A stretch of DNA of 64,000 nt from Porphyromonadaceae bacterium H1 (GCA_001653155.1 BDEJ01000041.1:38899-102898), one strand, 5' to 3'. Positions 41,574 through 51,283 are shown, numbered from the stretch's first letter. Program-made: numbers and translations. The notes: generated by a model from the sequence alone, not told the origin.

Positions 41574-42557
41574 ATGAAAAATTTAATCGCTATTTTCCTG
41601 ATCTCGATGACCGCTTCCGGCCTCTCGGCTCAATCGGGCTATAATTTATTCGACAAAGCCGATGTGGACGAAAAAGGCTGGCTTTGGTTCGACAGCGAAG
41701 CTAAAATCAACAAATACGTTGGTCAAGCCGACAATACAACCGGTTCTTACAACGCTTCGGGCAAAATCATCCAACTCGTCTCTACCGATTACCAGATAAA
41801 AGTCCCCGACCCACAAGGATTTCCGGGTGACTCCATCAAGGTTTCCATAGTAACAACTGCCGGAGTCGATTCCGTAGGAGCTTCGAATGTTACCGTGCCT
41901 GTGATCGACCCGAAAACCGGAGAAACAAAAAACGAATACGTCATCGGAGGTCCCGGAGCTAAGAAAGGTGCCATTGTCTTAACCAGCTCGAAACCGTCCA
42001 AAAACAACGGAGGAGGGCTCCTGATAAAACTCCCACCCATTGTAAGCTACGAACTTTATCTGTCCAGCGAAGCTAAAATGTTTACCTACATAACACTCAG
42101 TGCGAAAGAAGATGCACGGATCAGCGAATACGCTGTAGTAAAGGGATATGGCTTATTTAAACCGCTACACAAAAGTGGCGGCCATACAGAATGGAAGATC
42201 GGAGAAGAAAAAAACAGTTTTACCGGACTTGCAGTAAAAGCCGATAAGGTACAATACGTACTTTGCCGAAACAGCGGCAGCTATCCTCTCTATGTACACG
42301 GCATACGCATATTCACGCAAAAGCCGACAACAAGCACCTCAGCACTAAAAAAAGACGCATTCCAGCTCTACCACCACGGAGGAAGCCTCGTATGCAGCGA
42401 CGAATCGGCAGAAGCACTTGTCTTTGACAGTACAGGCAAAAAAGTACGCAGCGGGAAAGCTTCCGGACTCAATCTGACGGATTTAAAATCCGGAGTCTAT
42501 ACCGTGAAAGCCAAATCCAACCGGGGAGTAGAAACGCTAAAGATAGTTTTACCCTAA
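41574..42557 (+). CDS. Unrecognised secreted protein with T9SS sorting domain
   Basis: 327 residues. Signal peptide MKNLIAIFLISMTASGLSAQ. The central region (about 30-250) has no family that I recognise; it is rich in beta strand and Gly/Ser/Thr, with GWLWFDSEAKINKYVG near the start and a KYVG-xx-Asn region, which may indicate a jelly-roll or carbohydrate-binding fold. The C-terminal 70 residues (ALVFDSTGKKVRSGKASGL, DLKSGVYTVKAKSNRG) form a T9SS type A domain, so it is exported and bound to the surface. It stops immediately before the M6 protease ATG and is the fifth gene of the run. Its role may be to bind the glycoprotein that the neighbours degrade. Confidence 0.7.
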   Translation: MKNLIAIFLISMTASGLSAQSGYNLFDKADVDEKGWLWFDSEAKINKYVGQADNTTGSYNASGKIIQLVSTDYQIKVPDPQGFPGDSIKVSIVTTAGVDSVGASNVTVPVIDPKTGETKNEYVIGGPGAKKGAIVLTSSKPSKNNGGGLLIKLPPIVSYELYLSSEAKMFTYITLSAKEDARISEYAVVKGYGLFKPLHKSGGHTEWKIGEEKNSFTGLAVKADKVQYVLCRNSGSYPLYVHGIRIFTQKPTTSTSALKKDAFQLYHHGGSLVCSDESAEALVFDSTGKKVRSGKASGLNLTDLKSGVYTVKAKSNRGVETLKIVLP

Positions 42558-45122
42558 ATGAAGTTTGAGAGAATGAGGAAAAACATATTTCTATTATTAG
42601 GTATTTGGGCTTTGGGAGGCATGTTTCAACTGGCTGCCGCTCAAAAAAACAAAGGGAAACTCAGCAATTTAGTTGTTTTCGTTCGCTTTCTGGATCAGGA
42701 TGAAAATTCTTTCAGCCGCAATTTCGCGGAATACGAAAAGATGTTCAACGATTCGACATCCGCTTCGGTAAACTCAGTATACAACTATTTCAAGACTTCT
42801 TCTTACAACCAGCTGTTCTGGAAAACCGGTTTCTTCCCGAAAGCATCCGCAAACGGGAATATTATAGCTTACAAAACGGAAAATGTGAAAGGTTACTACC
42901 AGCCTCATTCGGAAATAAATCCGGATGGCTACAAGAACGACGTCGAAGCCAAAAGTCGCGAACAAGGTCTTATCAAAGAAATAGCCAACTATCTGTCGCA
43001 GCAGCTACCGGCCGACTTTATTTTGGATGCGAACAACGATGGACTGGTGGATAATATTTGCCTCATATTCAACGGAACAAGCGACACAAATGCAAGCCGG
43101 CTGCTGTGGCCGCATCGAGGAGCCTTCCTCTTGAGTAATCCTCCCCTGATACACGGCAAACGAATTGCTGAGTATCTGATGGTATTCGATGACGGCAACG
43201 GCATAGTAAGCATGAAATGGCTGCCGTTGGATACCGGAATATTGTGCCACGAAATGTCTCATACACTCGGAACCTATGATTTGTATCACGAGGAAAGAAG
43301 CCTTAATCCGGTCGGCGTTTGGGATTTGATGTCGAACAATACCTCCGTGCCTCAGCAAATGCTGGCCTACACCAAATATCGCTATTGCTTGTGGCTCGAC
43401 GAGATACCCGAAATTTCAACTCCGGGTGTATATACCCTCAATCCGATAGGAGGCAACAAGAAAGAAAAGATTGCCTACAAAATAAAACCCTTAGGCTCTG
43501 AAGAATACTTCGTAGTGGAATACCGTCGCAAAAGCACTCCTTTCGACGCCACGATACCCGAATCCGGCCTTTTGATCTACCGCATCAATCCGGCCTTTTC
43601 GGGAGGCAATATCGGATACAACGGCACAACGCGCTTGGACGAGACTTACATCTTCCGTCCGGGAGGAACGATCAATGCCGACGGACAACTGGAAAAGGCG
43701 GCTTTCAGTGCTGAAAGCGGCCGTACGACTTTCGGAGGGACTTCAGCGCATAAGCCCTTTTACAGCAATGGCAGTGAAGCCAAATTTGCGATATCGGACG
43801 TTTCGGCTTGTGGCGAAACAATCTCCTTCCGCCTCCTCCCCTTCTCCAAGCAAATCTACCTCCCGCTGACTTCGATCAGCCTGTTGGGCGCCGCCGGCAG
43901 CTCATCACAGGCCGTAGTACGATCCGATGTAGCCTGGAAAATTGAAGCTGTACCGGATTGGTTGGAAGTAAGCCCAAGAAGTGCTGCTGCGGGCGAAACA
44001 AGCATAAGCATCGTGTCCAAGACGGCAAATCAGGAAGCGAATCTGCGCAAGGCCGTACTGAAATTCGTCGGAAATCCAGAAAGCGACATCACAGCAAGTC
44101 TGGAAGTAACGCAACGCTCGAACTTGATTCACGAACCGACAGGCCTCAAAGCTCAACAAGAAGGGAACAAAGTAAATCTCAGCTGGAGTGCAGCGATAGA
44201 AGGCAGCCCTCTCTTCAGCGAAGGCTTCGAAGGCGGAAGTCTTCCCGAAGCCTGGAGCGTATCGACAGCCGGATACAGAAAATGGGAAGCCGCCGTATCA
44301 AACAAAACATTTCCGGCCTTCCAAGGTAATTATTCCCTCCGCTTGCAAGAGGCTTTCGAAGAAAGGCATCAAGACGAAAAAGTCCTGACTCCACCTTTCA
44401 AACAAGGAAAGACGCTCAGCTTCCGCTCCCGTTCTACTGCCGTAGGTAAGAAAAACAAACACAATTTCTACGAAATAAAAATAAGCAACGACGGGGGATT
44501 AACCTGGAAATCCATCTTCGATCTAAAGAAAGACGGCAAATTGGTAAATAAGTACGAGCAAATAAGCATCGATATATCAGCCTTTGCTTCAGACAATATG
44601 CAAGTAGCCTTTCATGCTTGGGACGACAACAACTTGGGTCTGGCCTACCGTTGGCAACTCGATAACGTAGCCGTTTATCCGGCAGTGCAGCAATCCATCA
44701 TCAGCGGTTACAACATATACCGCAACGGCGTAAAGATCGGACATTCGACGACAACGGCCTTTACCGACGAAGCTCCACTCGTAGGAAAGAACAGCTACAC
44801 GGTTCGCGCAAGCGGTTCCTGGGGGGAAACAAGTGATTCCGAAAAAGCGGAGTTAGTTTTCTCGTCCAGCAATTCCTACCAAGCCGCCGAAGCGGATAAG
44901 GACATTCGGGTCTATATACAAAATAACACCCTCTACATACAAGCAGCATCAGCTCTACGCTCGGTAAAAATATACTCCATGCAGGGCGCGTTACACTCCA
45001 CTGTATCAAATAATGCAACAAACAGCATATCCTTGTCGCAGTTGCCACAGGGTATTTATCTGGCATCTATCCTTTTCGAAGGAGACCGAATACCCAGACA
45101 GATAAAATTCATCAAACGCTGA
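42558..45122 (+). CDS. M6-family zinc metalloprotease with T9SS sorting domain
   Basis: 854 residues if the first ATG is used; the ATG at 42573 is equally likely and gives a clean signal peptide (MRKNIFLLLGIWALGGMFQL). The zinc site is ILCHEMSHTLGTYDLYH with His231 (numbered from 42558), typical of immune-inhibitor-A-like M6 proteases. An Ig-like region follows (AAGSSSQAVVRSDVAWKI), then a fibronectin-type III pair (LIHEPTGLKAQQEGNKVNLS), an S-like carbohydrate-binding domain and a T9SS C-terminal domain (VKIYSMQGALHSTVSN, LSQLPQGIYLASILF). The gene begins on the base after the stop of the previous one. It probably digests host proteins on the cell surface. Confidence 0.9.
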   Translation: MKFERMRKNIFLLLGIWALGGMFQLAAAQKNKGKLSNLVVFVRFLDQDENSFSRNFAEYEKMFNDSTSASVNSVYNYFKTSSYNQLFWKTGFFPKASANGNIIAYKTENVKGYYQPHSEINPDGYKNDVEAKSREQGLIKEIANYLSQQLPADFILDANNDGLVDNICLIFNGTSDTNASRLLWPHRGAFLLSNPPLIHGKRIAEYLMVFDDGNGIVSMKWLPLDTGILCHEMSHTLGTYDLYHEERSLNPVGVWDLMSNNTSVPQQMLAYTKYRYCLWLDEIPEISTPGVYTLNPIGGNKKEKIAYKIKPLGSEEYFVVEYRRKSTPFDATIPESGLLIYRINPAFSGGNIGYNGTTRLDETYIFRPGGTINADGQLEKAAFSAESGRTTFGGTSAHKPFYSNGSEAKFAISDVSACGETISFRLLPFSKQIYLPLTSISLLGAAGSSSQAVVRSDVAWKIEAVPDWLEVSPRSAAAGETSISIVSKTANQEANLRKAVLKFVGNPESDITASLEVTQRSNLIHEPTGLKAQQEGNKVNLSWSAAIEGSPLFSEGFEGGSLPEAWSVSTAGYRKWEAAVSNKTFPAFQGNYSLRLQEAFEERHQDEKVLTPPFKQGKTLSFRSRSTAVGKKNKHNFYEIKISNDGGLTWKSIFDLKKDGKLVNKYEQISIDISAFASDNMQVAFHAWDDNNLGLAYRWQLDNVAVYPAVQQSIISGYNIYRNGVKIGHSTTTAFTDEAPLVGKNSYTVRASGSWGETSDSEKAELVFSSSNSYQAAEADKDIRVYIQNNTLYIQAASALRSVKIYSMQGALHSTVSNNATNSISLSQLPQGIYLASILFEGDRIPRQIKFIKR

Positions 45123-45145
45123 TAGCGCGGCGACCTAAAAACGAC

Positions 45146-45181
45146 AAGAGGCTGTCTTGAAATGTAACAAGACAGCCTCTT
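45146..45181. terminator. Perfect hairpin between convergent genes
   Basis: AAGAGGCTGTCTTG at 45146-45159 pairs perfectly with CAAGACAGCCTCTT at 45168-45181 around an 8-base loop. It follows the M6 protease by 24 bases and faces the methyltransferase gene; on the minus strand the stem is followed by GTCGTTTTT. A bidirectional terminator fits. Confidence 0.6.
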
Positions 45182-45323
45182 CCTGTAAAAAGGAGTAAGC
45201 TGTAGCTTCTGCCACGAAAAACAGCGAAGCCTATTGATAACAAATTTTGAAGCCCCAAGGAGTGCAAAGCAAGTGTCTATCTGGGGTGCGAGCTTTAGTT
45301 TGAAGAGGCAATTTTCAGCAATC

Positions 45324-45926
45324 TTACATCGTCTTCGTAACAACCGCCACCGCACAGGGAACCCGCCCTTCGATGAAAATATATTCCACATCACCATAAC
45401 CCGCGTCCGCAAAAAAACGACGGTAGTCGGCGTATGTGAATTGCCGCTTGAAATTTGCTCCGGCTTTTCCGATGGCTTTTGTCAAAGGCTTGCTTTTTTC
45501 TCTGTTTTCTTTGCCCATGTAAGTAGGTATAATCATCTTTCCTCCGCTGCGGCAAACCCGTCCGAGCTCTTTCAAGGCTTTATGCGGATCGTCCAGCAGG
45601 TGAATCACATTGGCGGCAACGACTTTATCAAACATCTCGTTCGGATAGTCAAGACAAAGAATATCAGCCACATCAAACTCCACGTTAGCATAGGCAGCAC
45701 ACTTCTTTTCCGCTATCTTCAACATATTGCGGGCAAAATCGGTAGCTATGAGTTTGCGGCATCTCGAAGCAATATAAACGCTAAGCATACCGGTACCGCA
45801 TGCACACTCAAGTACCTCATCCGTAGATGCAATCATCGCTGCAATTCTTTCGCAGAGCTCCTTGTGCGCCTTCCTGTTGTAAAAGGCAAACAGGTCATAT
45901 ACGCCTGCTATTCTGTTCCAAAACAT
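45324..45926 (-). CDS. Class I SAM-dependent methyltransferase
   Basis: 200 residues. The SAM-binding motif is VLECACGTGMLSVYIASR (about residues 38-55), followed by LIATDFARNML and ADILCLDYPNEMFDKVVAAN, the usual motif I, motif II and motif III sequence. A later stretch GRVCRSGGKMIIPTYM is the motif after the central sheet. The substrate is unknown; relatives act on lipids, quinones or small molecules. Another, unrelated, methyltransferase pseudogene lies just upstream on the same strand. Confidence 0.9.
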   Translation of the reverse strand: MFWNRIAGVYDLFAFYNRKAHKELCERIAAMIASTDEVLECACGTGMLSVYIASRCRKLIATDFARNMLKIAEKKCAAYANVEFDVADILCLDYPNEMFDKVVAANVIHLLDDPHKALKELGRVCRSGGKMIIPTYMGKENREKSKPLTKAIGKAGANFKRQFTYADYRRFFADAGYGDVEYIFIEGRVPCAVAVVTKTM

Positions 45927-46050
45927 AGCAAATTAATGTTTTATAATTTCGATTTAGTGAGGTTTACGAACTTAATTCTATATCACAGAGCAGAATACAT
46001 TTCGAAACGCCTTTTTTAGTTTCAGCTCGAAGCTTTCAACTGAAGCTTAG

Positions 46051-46877
46051 TCAGAATTCCATCCGTATTATGGCCATTTTCATGAGTTTATCGCCTCTTT
46101 TTGCAAGGAGACGATGCGAACTTCGAATACCCGAAGCCTTCATATCATAATATCCCAGCATGTAGTCTCGGCTACTTACTTTGATTTTATCCGACCAGTT
46201 CAATTGCTTTAGCGGGGGCATTCACGCTGAAAAATCCTCTCACATCATCGACACCCATATTCTTCAAAGTCTTTGATAGCATCAGTTTCAATCCGGTTTT
46301 TCCTACCACATCGAAAATGAGGCGTCTGCCCGAGTATCTTCGGGTGAGTTCCAAGACCATATTCCGCACTTCGTCAGTTTTAAATGGAATACTCCCGCAG
46401 CAAAAAACACAACTCCGTTAGAGCTATTCACCTGATCCATCCACGAGTAGTTTTTTAAATCACAAGGGATGTTTTTCTCTCTTTCTCCGGCAGGAATCAG
46501 CCTTTCACGAGTGGATAAATATCGGGAAAATCCACATTGACAATCTCACAGCTTCCGGTATCGCATAGCCTACCCGTTTGATCCAAGCCGCAGCCAATTT
46601 ACGATACTTGCTTTCGGGTCATCTTTCAGGTAATCACGAAACTCCCACATAATATCCAACTGACGCATAGCTGCTTCAAGCGCTCCAAATTCGTATGCAA
46701 AAGAATCTTTTTCGCTTCTTGTTCCGAGAAGTCATAGTCCAGACTCTCGCACAACACTTTTTCCGACATATCGGTGTAAAGCTCCGGGAATTTTTCGGCA
46801 CACATCTTTCGGCCACAGTGGTACTATCAGGGTTTCCTGTACCGAGTTTCTCTCGATATGTATTTTTCCGTTGCCAT
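46051..46877 (-). pseudogene. Broken leucine-carboxyl-methyltransferase-like (LCM) gene
   Basis: The minus strand reads in pieces a methyltransferase of the LCM type. Starting at the ATG at 46877 (after GGGAGG), the fragments are HIERNSVQETLIVPLW, AEKFPELYTDMSEKVL, ALEAAMRQLDIMWEFRDYL, IVNVDFPDIYPLV, the SAM-site region VRNMVLELTRRYSG, FDVVGKTGLKLMLSK and finally DKIKVSSRDYMLGYYDMK with a stop at 46051. At least four frame changes separate them, so the gene is dead. Only one part, about 60 residues, remains as an open frame (46187-46369). Decay seems recent because similarity at each end is strong. Confidence 0.75.
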
Positions 46878-47141
46878 AAAACAACCTCCCTTTAACTAAG
46901 CATTTATGTATATTTAGCTTGCTTCTTTTTAGAGAGAAATTCACAAAAGAGGAAGCGATATTCATGTTCCTAATGAATTTTCTATAAATAGGCCTGGAGC
47001 AAGAATACGCTCCGGAGAAGACTCAAAATGTAACTGGAATTCTTTTCTTCAAACGATTAGAATTCGACAGGAATCATAAACATAACACCAGCAAATCAAT
47101 AGCTTACTAAATCAGACCCCCAAGATTGATCTGTGCGTGGA
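46878..47141. other. Intergenic gap
   Basis: 264 bases between the LCM pseudogene and the DUF4476 gene. No gene is seen; the sequence is AT-rich and holds no evident repeat. Confidence 0.4.
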
Positions 47142-47774
47142 TTATCGACGGTCAAATTCCTCTGTAAATCTCACAAATTCTTTCTTAGAGCTTGAAAACG
47201 AGAAGACATCCTGTAAAAGAAATGCCCGTTCCCGATCAATAATAACAGGATACATCAGCTTTAGGAGCCAGAGTTTCTCCGAATCAAAGCTGTAAACTTG
47301 CGCCAGCCTGCGCACTTGGCGAGTATGGAACAAAGACTTCGATACAGCCATTTCAATAAGCCTTTTCTTATCGGAGTCAAAAGAAGTCTGATTTATTTGA
47401 GAAAGTAATTCGTCGAATGTATGATCGTCCATGGGAACAAGATCACCAGGAGGATAGGGAATTTCCCAAGTATTGTCCGTTTGTATGAAAATATCTTTTA
47501 CATCCGCTCCCGAAAAAAACACTTCTTCTTTAAAAACAAGCTTTGACAGCATATGGTTTCTATCCGGCATAACAAGGAAAGCTTCAAGTAGGTAAGTTCC
47601 ACGCCTAAGATTAGTTATCATACAACTATGCACAGGGCTGCACACTCTCATTCCATCCAAATAGACTTCAACGGGAGCATTGCTCTCGACACGAATACCT
47701 CTGAAACGCTGCGCTTGTAAACCACCGGCAAACAAAGTTAGCAGCAGACTTAATACTGCAAGATTTTTTTTCAT
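47142..47774 (-). CDS. Exported DUF4476 domain protein
   Basis: 210 residues. Signal peptide MKKNLAVLSLLLTLFAGGLQAQ. Residues about 25-110 form a small beta domain with PVEVYLDGMRVCSPVHSCMI and LRRGTYLLEAFLVMPDRNHM, similar to PEGA-type modules. Residues about 120-210 (TFDELLSQINQTSFDSDKKR, then FHTRQVRRLAQVYSFDSEKL and RAFLLQDVFSFSSSKKEF) match the DUF4476 repeat. The role of this domain is unknown; it is found in exported proteins of Bacteroidetes. It has a very good promoter just upstream and stands alone. Confidence 0.85.
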   Translation of the reverse strand: MKKNLAVLSLLLTLFAGGLQAQRFRGIRVESNAPVEVYLDGMRVCSPVHSCMITNLRRGTYLLEAFLVMPDRNHMLSKLVFKEEVFFSGADVKDIFIQTDNTWEIPYPPGDLVPMDDHTFDELLSQINQTSFDSDKKRLIEMAVSKSLFHTRQVRRLAQVYSFDSEKLWLLKLMYPVIIDRERAFLLQDVFSFSSSKKEFVRFTEEFDRR

Positions 47775-47802
47775 ATCTGTTGATTTTTAGTTATTCGGAA
47801 AA

Positions 47803-47833
47803 CAAAGATAATATTTTATTTTTTCGACAACAA
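47803..47833 (-). promoter_or_regulatory. Promoter of the DUF4476 gene
   Basis: On the minus strand TTG at 47833-47831, 20 bases, TATCTTTG at 47810-47803. The leader to the ATG at 47774 is about 23 bases. Confidence 0.65.
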
Positions 47834-47933
47834 TTCTATCACGAGGCAATTATAGCTCTTTCAGTACGCTACATATATGTTGGTCAGCAAGGCCTCTCCG
47901 AAGTATTTCCCGGGTAACTCGGATACATATCAC

Positions 47934-48992
47934 TCAGCATCCCTCACGCAAAAAGTCGAGGCATTCGAATATTTCCTCTCGAGTCGCCGATTGGTTGACT
48001 CGCGGTTCTCCTAGAGCAGCAAGCAAAGTAAAGTTAATTTGCTCCGAGTCGTTTTTTTTATCGTGTGTCATCAGTTCCAACAAAGCTTCGTAATGCTGAC
48101 ATTCGGGCCGGAAACCGCCGTAGTACTCCCTTGCAAGAGCAGCAAAGCGCGTAAGCTCTTTTTGCGGGAAAGCAAGCTTAAGATGCGATAAATAGAGTTC
48201 GCAAACTAAACCCCAAACAACAGCATAACCGTGCAGCAAGGGTTCTTTTAAAGTATAGGAAAGGCTCTCGAAAGCATGTCCAAAGGTATGCCCCAAGTTA
48301 AGAGTCTTGCGCAATCCCTGTTCTTTCGGATCCTGTGCGACGATACGTTCTTTGATTCTTATATTCGAAGCCAATAAGCCTCGCAAACGATCGAAATCAA
48401 TGCGATCAAGATCGAAGCTAAGAGTATCTTCCCAAGCCTGTGGACTCTCTATCAAGGCATGCTTCAGCATCTCGGCATATCCCGAACGGATATTGGGGAT
48501 ATCGAGCGTACGAAAAAAATCGACATCGATAAGTACAGCACGAGCCGAAGCAAAACTCCCAATTTCATTTTTTAGTCCCAGGAAGTTAATACCGGTCTTA
48601 GCTCCGGTAGCAGCATCTACAGCTCCGAGGAGAGTAGTGGAGATATTAAGGAATTCAATACCTCGCTTGAAAGTAGCTGCAACAAAACCACCCAAATCGG
48701 TAACAACACCTCCTCCGAGATTTATCAGCAGCGAGTTCCGGTTAGCTTTATTGCTACTGAGGAATTCCCAAACTTGCATGACAGAATGAATGTTCTTATG
48801 CTCATCACCGGAAGGAATCGTAATCAAATGACTGCCGGATAGTTGAGAAAGTTCCATAAGCTTCGGCAAACAATATTCACGTGAATGAGTATCGGTAAGG
48901 ATGTAAATATTTTGAGAAGGAAAATCCGCTATAATTTCCCCTAACTCCGCCAAAAAGTTACTACATATTATGGTTTGGGTTGCATTCATCAT
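47934..48992 (-). CDS. aroB: 3-dehydroquinate synthase
   Basis: 352 residues, the usual size; two ATG codons are adjacent at 48992 and 48989. NAD-binding and active-site motifs are present: ITIPSGDEHKNIHSVMQVWE, LINLGGGVVTDLGGFVAATF, FLNISTTLLGAVDAATGAKTG and TLNLGHTFGHAFES with the zinc His residues. It converts DAHP to 3-dehydroquinate, the second step of aromatic amino acid biosynthesis. No other aro gene is in the window; the gene stands alone with its own promoter. Confidence 0.95.
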   Translation of the reverse strand: MMNATQTIICSNFLAELGEIIADFPSQNIYILTDTHSREYCLPKLMELSQLSGSHLITIPSGDEHKNIHSVMQVWEFLSSNKANRNSLLINLGGGVVTDLGGFVAATFKRGIEFLNISTTLLGAVDAATGAKTGINFLGLKNEIGSFASARAVLIDVDFFRTLDIPNIRSGYAEMLKHALIESPQAWEDTLSFDLDRIDFDRLRGLLASNIRIKERIVAQDPKEQGLRKTLNLGHTFGHAFESLSYTLKEPLLHGYAVVWGLVCELYLSHLKLAFPQKELTRFAALAREYYGGFRPECQHYEALLELMTHDKKNDSEQINFTLLAALGEPRVNQSATREEIFECLDFLREGC

Positions 48993-49295
48993 TAATTTTG
49001 CTGTTTTTTCTGCAAAGATAATCTTTTTTGATTTTCAACTAAGTTGCAAACATATAGGAGCATCAAACTCTCGCACTTAGTGAAGAGACAGACTCCGGTA
49101 AAAAGAGTAACTCGATTTAAGCGCCTCTACACATTATCTTAACTTTTAGATTCTGGAACAGTTTTTGTAACAATTCTTAATACTATTTTCTCAGAGAGGA
49201 TAATCCGAAGCCCAGAAAAAGGCTTACCGCCATCCCTCTCTTTTCAAAAAAAGCTTTTCAACTAAAAAATTATTAACCCAAAATATAGAATTGAT
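48993..49295. other. Divergent intergenic region
   Basis: 303 bases between aroB (minus) and the BspA-like gene (plus). It carries the aroB -7 box at 49013-49020. No gene is supported. The part before 49296 is AT-rich. Confidence 0.45.
49013..49020 (-). promoter_or_regulatory. -7 promoter box of aroB
   Basis: TATCTTTG on the minus strand at 49020-49013, about 20 bases before the aroB ATG. The -33 box is not clear. Confidence 0.5.
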
Positions 49296-51215
49296 ATGAA
49301 AAAGATTTTAACCAGTATTGTATTTATTTTTTGTGCACTCTCCCTCGTATGGGCGCAGAGCGGAACTTCCGGCAATATCACTTGGGAGATATCCGGCAAG
49401 ACACTGAAATTAAGCGGAAGTGGAAAAATGCTCAACTACACTTTCAGCAACCAAGCCCCCTGGTATCCACACCGCGCTCTTTTCAATTCTCTGGAAATAG
49501 CTCCGACTATTACTCAGATTGGAAATTATGCTTTTTTTCAAAATGAATTGGAGGGTACGATAATGATTCCCGAAGGTGTACAGAGAATTGAAGGAAACGC
49601 ATTTCAGGAATGCGTAAAAATCACTTCGATTTCTATTCCCAAAAGTGTGACAAGTATGGGTACAACTCCTTTCCGTCGCTGTTCGGAACTGGCTTCGATA
49701 ACAGTACATAACGAAAATCCGAATTTCCTCTCGGACAATGGAGCACTCTACACGCGCGACAAAAAAACGATACTCTGTTGTCCGGGAGGAAAATCCGGTT
49801 CCTTCAATCTGCCTGTGGGGGTAGAATTAATTGGAACAGCGGCTTTTGATGGCACACGCAAACTAACGGCTCTAACTCTTCCGGAAGGTCTGAAAGAGGT
49901 TAAAGATTTAGGAATTTTCTGGTGCGACAAGCTCAAAACCATTACTCTACCCGCAAGTCTTGAGAAAATAGGCTATAGGTTTTTGACTTCGTGTTCAGAA
50001 TTGACTGAAATAGTAGTAGCTCCGGGGAACAAGCATTTCTCTTCTGTAAACGGCATACTTTATGATAAAGATCAAACAGAAGTTATTGCTTATCCTGCCG
50101 GGAAAATAAGCATGAAAGCTCCGGATGCTCCCATCGTTCTGCCGGCTTCGGTAAAGAAGATACGCCAATATTGCTTCTATGCAGCAACCAAAGTTGCCTC
50201 GATAACACTCAACGAAGGTTTAACGGAAATAGGAGAGTATGCTTTTGAGCTTTGCCACAACCTTAAGACCATTACCATCCCCAGTTCTGTAAAAAAGATA
50301 GAGCAACACGCTTTCTCACGTTGCAACCGTCTCGAGGAAATCAAGGTCGCTCCGGGGAACACAAATTTCATAGCTCCCGATGGTGTTTTATATAACAACA
50401 CAATGAATCTGCTGATACAATGTCCATCGGCTAAGAAAGGAAGCTTTACCATTCCCAAAAGAATTACGGGTATCTCGGAATATGCTTTCGATGGTTGCAA
50501 AGACTTTAACGGAATTTTGGTGGAACCCGGAAATACAAAATTTATATCAGAAGACAAAATCCTCTACAGCGCAGATAAAAAGAAATTGATACGCTATCCG
50601 GCAGCTCTAAAAACAGGGAAAGAAACTTTGATGGAGGGGATAAAAAGCATTGAGCAGGAAGCTTTTTCTGACGCCAAGCTGGAGGAAATCATATTCCCTC
50701 AAAGCTTAGACAGCATTGGAAAACGAGCTTTCGCCTTTTCGAGAGTAAAAAAAATGGTTCTGCCCAAGAAGCTAAAGAAACTCTCCCAGCAGGCTTTCTA
50801 CAATTGTAACGATTTGGAAGAAGTAGAATTTACTTCATCCACCCTGCCGATTATGGAAATCTACTCCTTCCGCAGTATAAAGCCGAACTGTAGATTCATT
50901 GTTCCCAAAGGATCGGATATAAGTGCATGGAAGGAAGCTATCATGCGTGCAGGAGCCCCTTCGGGAGTAAGCATCGAACACAAGATAGAGACGGGCTGTA
51001 TCTGCCCCGAAGCAGATAAAATTCGGATTTACAGTTCAAAAGGAACATTGCACATAGAATCGCTCGAAGCGGAAAATCTGCAATTAAAAGTATACGACCT
51101 TTCCGGACGCCTCAACCACGCACAACAGCTTAATGGCGAGGTACAACTAAGCTTACCGGCAGGCGTTTACATGCTGGATATAAACGGGAAAAGGCAAAAA
51201 GTACTGGTTTACTAA
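49296..51215 (+). CDS. BspA-like leucine-rich-repeat surface protein with T9SS domain
   Basis: 639 residues. Signal peptide about 1-20 (ending LSLVWAQ). The body is a run of BspA-type (LRR_5) repeats of about 23 residues with the pattern L-x-x-I-x-I-P-x-S-V-x-x-I-G-x-x-A-F, as in ITLNEGLTEIGEYAFELC and ITIPSSVKKIEQHAFSRC. Residues about 575-639 form the T9SS C-terminal domain (LQLKVYDLSGRLNHAQQL, LPAGVYMLDINGK). In relatives such proteins bind fibronectin, mucin or other bacteria. It should be secreted and anchored by PorU. A strong terminator follows. Confidence 0.92.
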   Translation: MKKILTSIVFIFCALSLVWAQSGTSGNITWEISGKTLKLSGSGKMLNYTFSNQAPWYPHRALFNSLEIAPTITQIGNYAFFQNELEGTIMIPEGVQRIEGNAFQECVKITSISIPKSVTSMGTTPFRRCSELASITVHNENPNFLSDNGALYTRDKKTILCCPGGKSGSFNLPVGVELIGTAAFDGTRKLTALTLPEGLKEVKDLGIFWCDKLKTITLPASLEKIGYRFLTSCSELTEIVVAPGNKHFSSVNGILYDKDQTEVIAYPAGKISMKAPDAPIVLPASVKKIRQYCFYAATKVASITLNEGLTEIGEYAFELCHNLKTITIPSSVKKIEQHAFSRCNRLEEIKVAPGNTNFIAPDGVLYNNTMNLLIQCPSAKKGSFTIPKRITGISEYAFDGCKDFNGILVEPGNTKFISEDKILYSADKKKLIRYPAALKTGKETLMEGIKSIEQEAFSDAKLEEIIFPQSLDSIGKRAFAFSRVKKMVLPKKLKKLSQQAFYNCNDLEEVEFTSSTLPIMEIYSFRSIKPNCRFIVPKGSDISAWKEAIMRAGAPSGVSIEHKIETGCICPEADKIRIYSSKGTLHIESLEAENLQLKVYDLSGRLNHAQQLNGEVQLSLPAGVYMLDINGKRQKVLVY

Positions 51216-51249
51216 GCCCGAATTCGTTTCAAGATTATAAAAATATTTA

Positions 51250-51283
51250 CTCGGAGGCCCTGAAAGAGCCTCCGAGTTTTTTT
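51250..51283 (+). terminator. Intrinsic terminator after the BspA-like gene
   Basis: CTCGGAGGC at 51250-51258 pairs perfectly with GCCTCCGAG at 51268-51276 around 9 bases and is followed by TTTTTTT. Confidence 0.9.
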
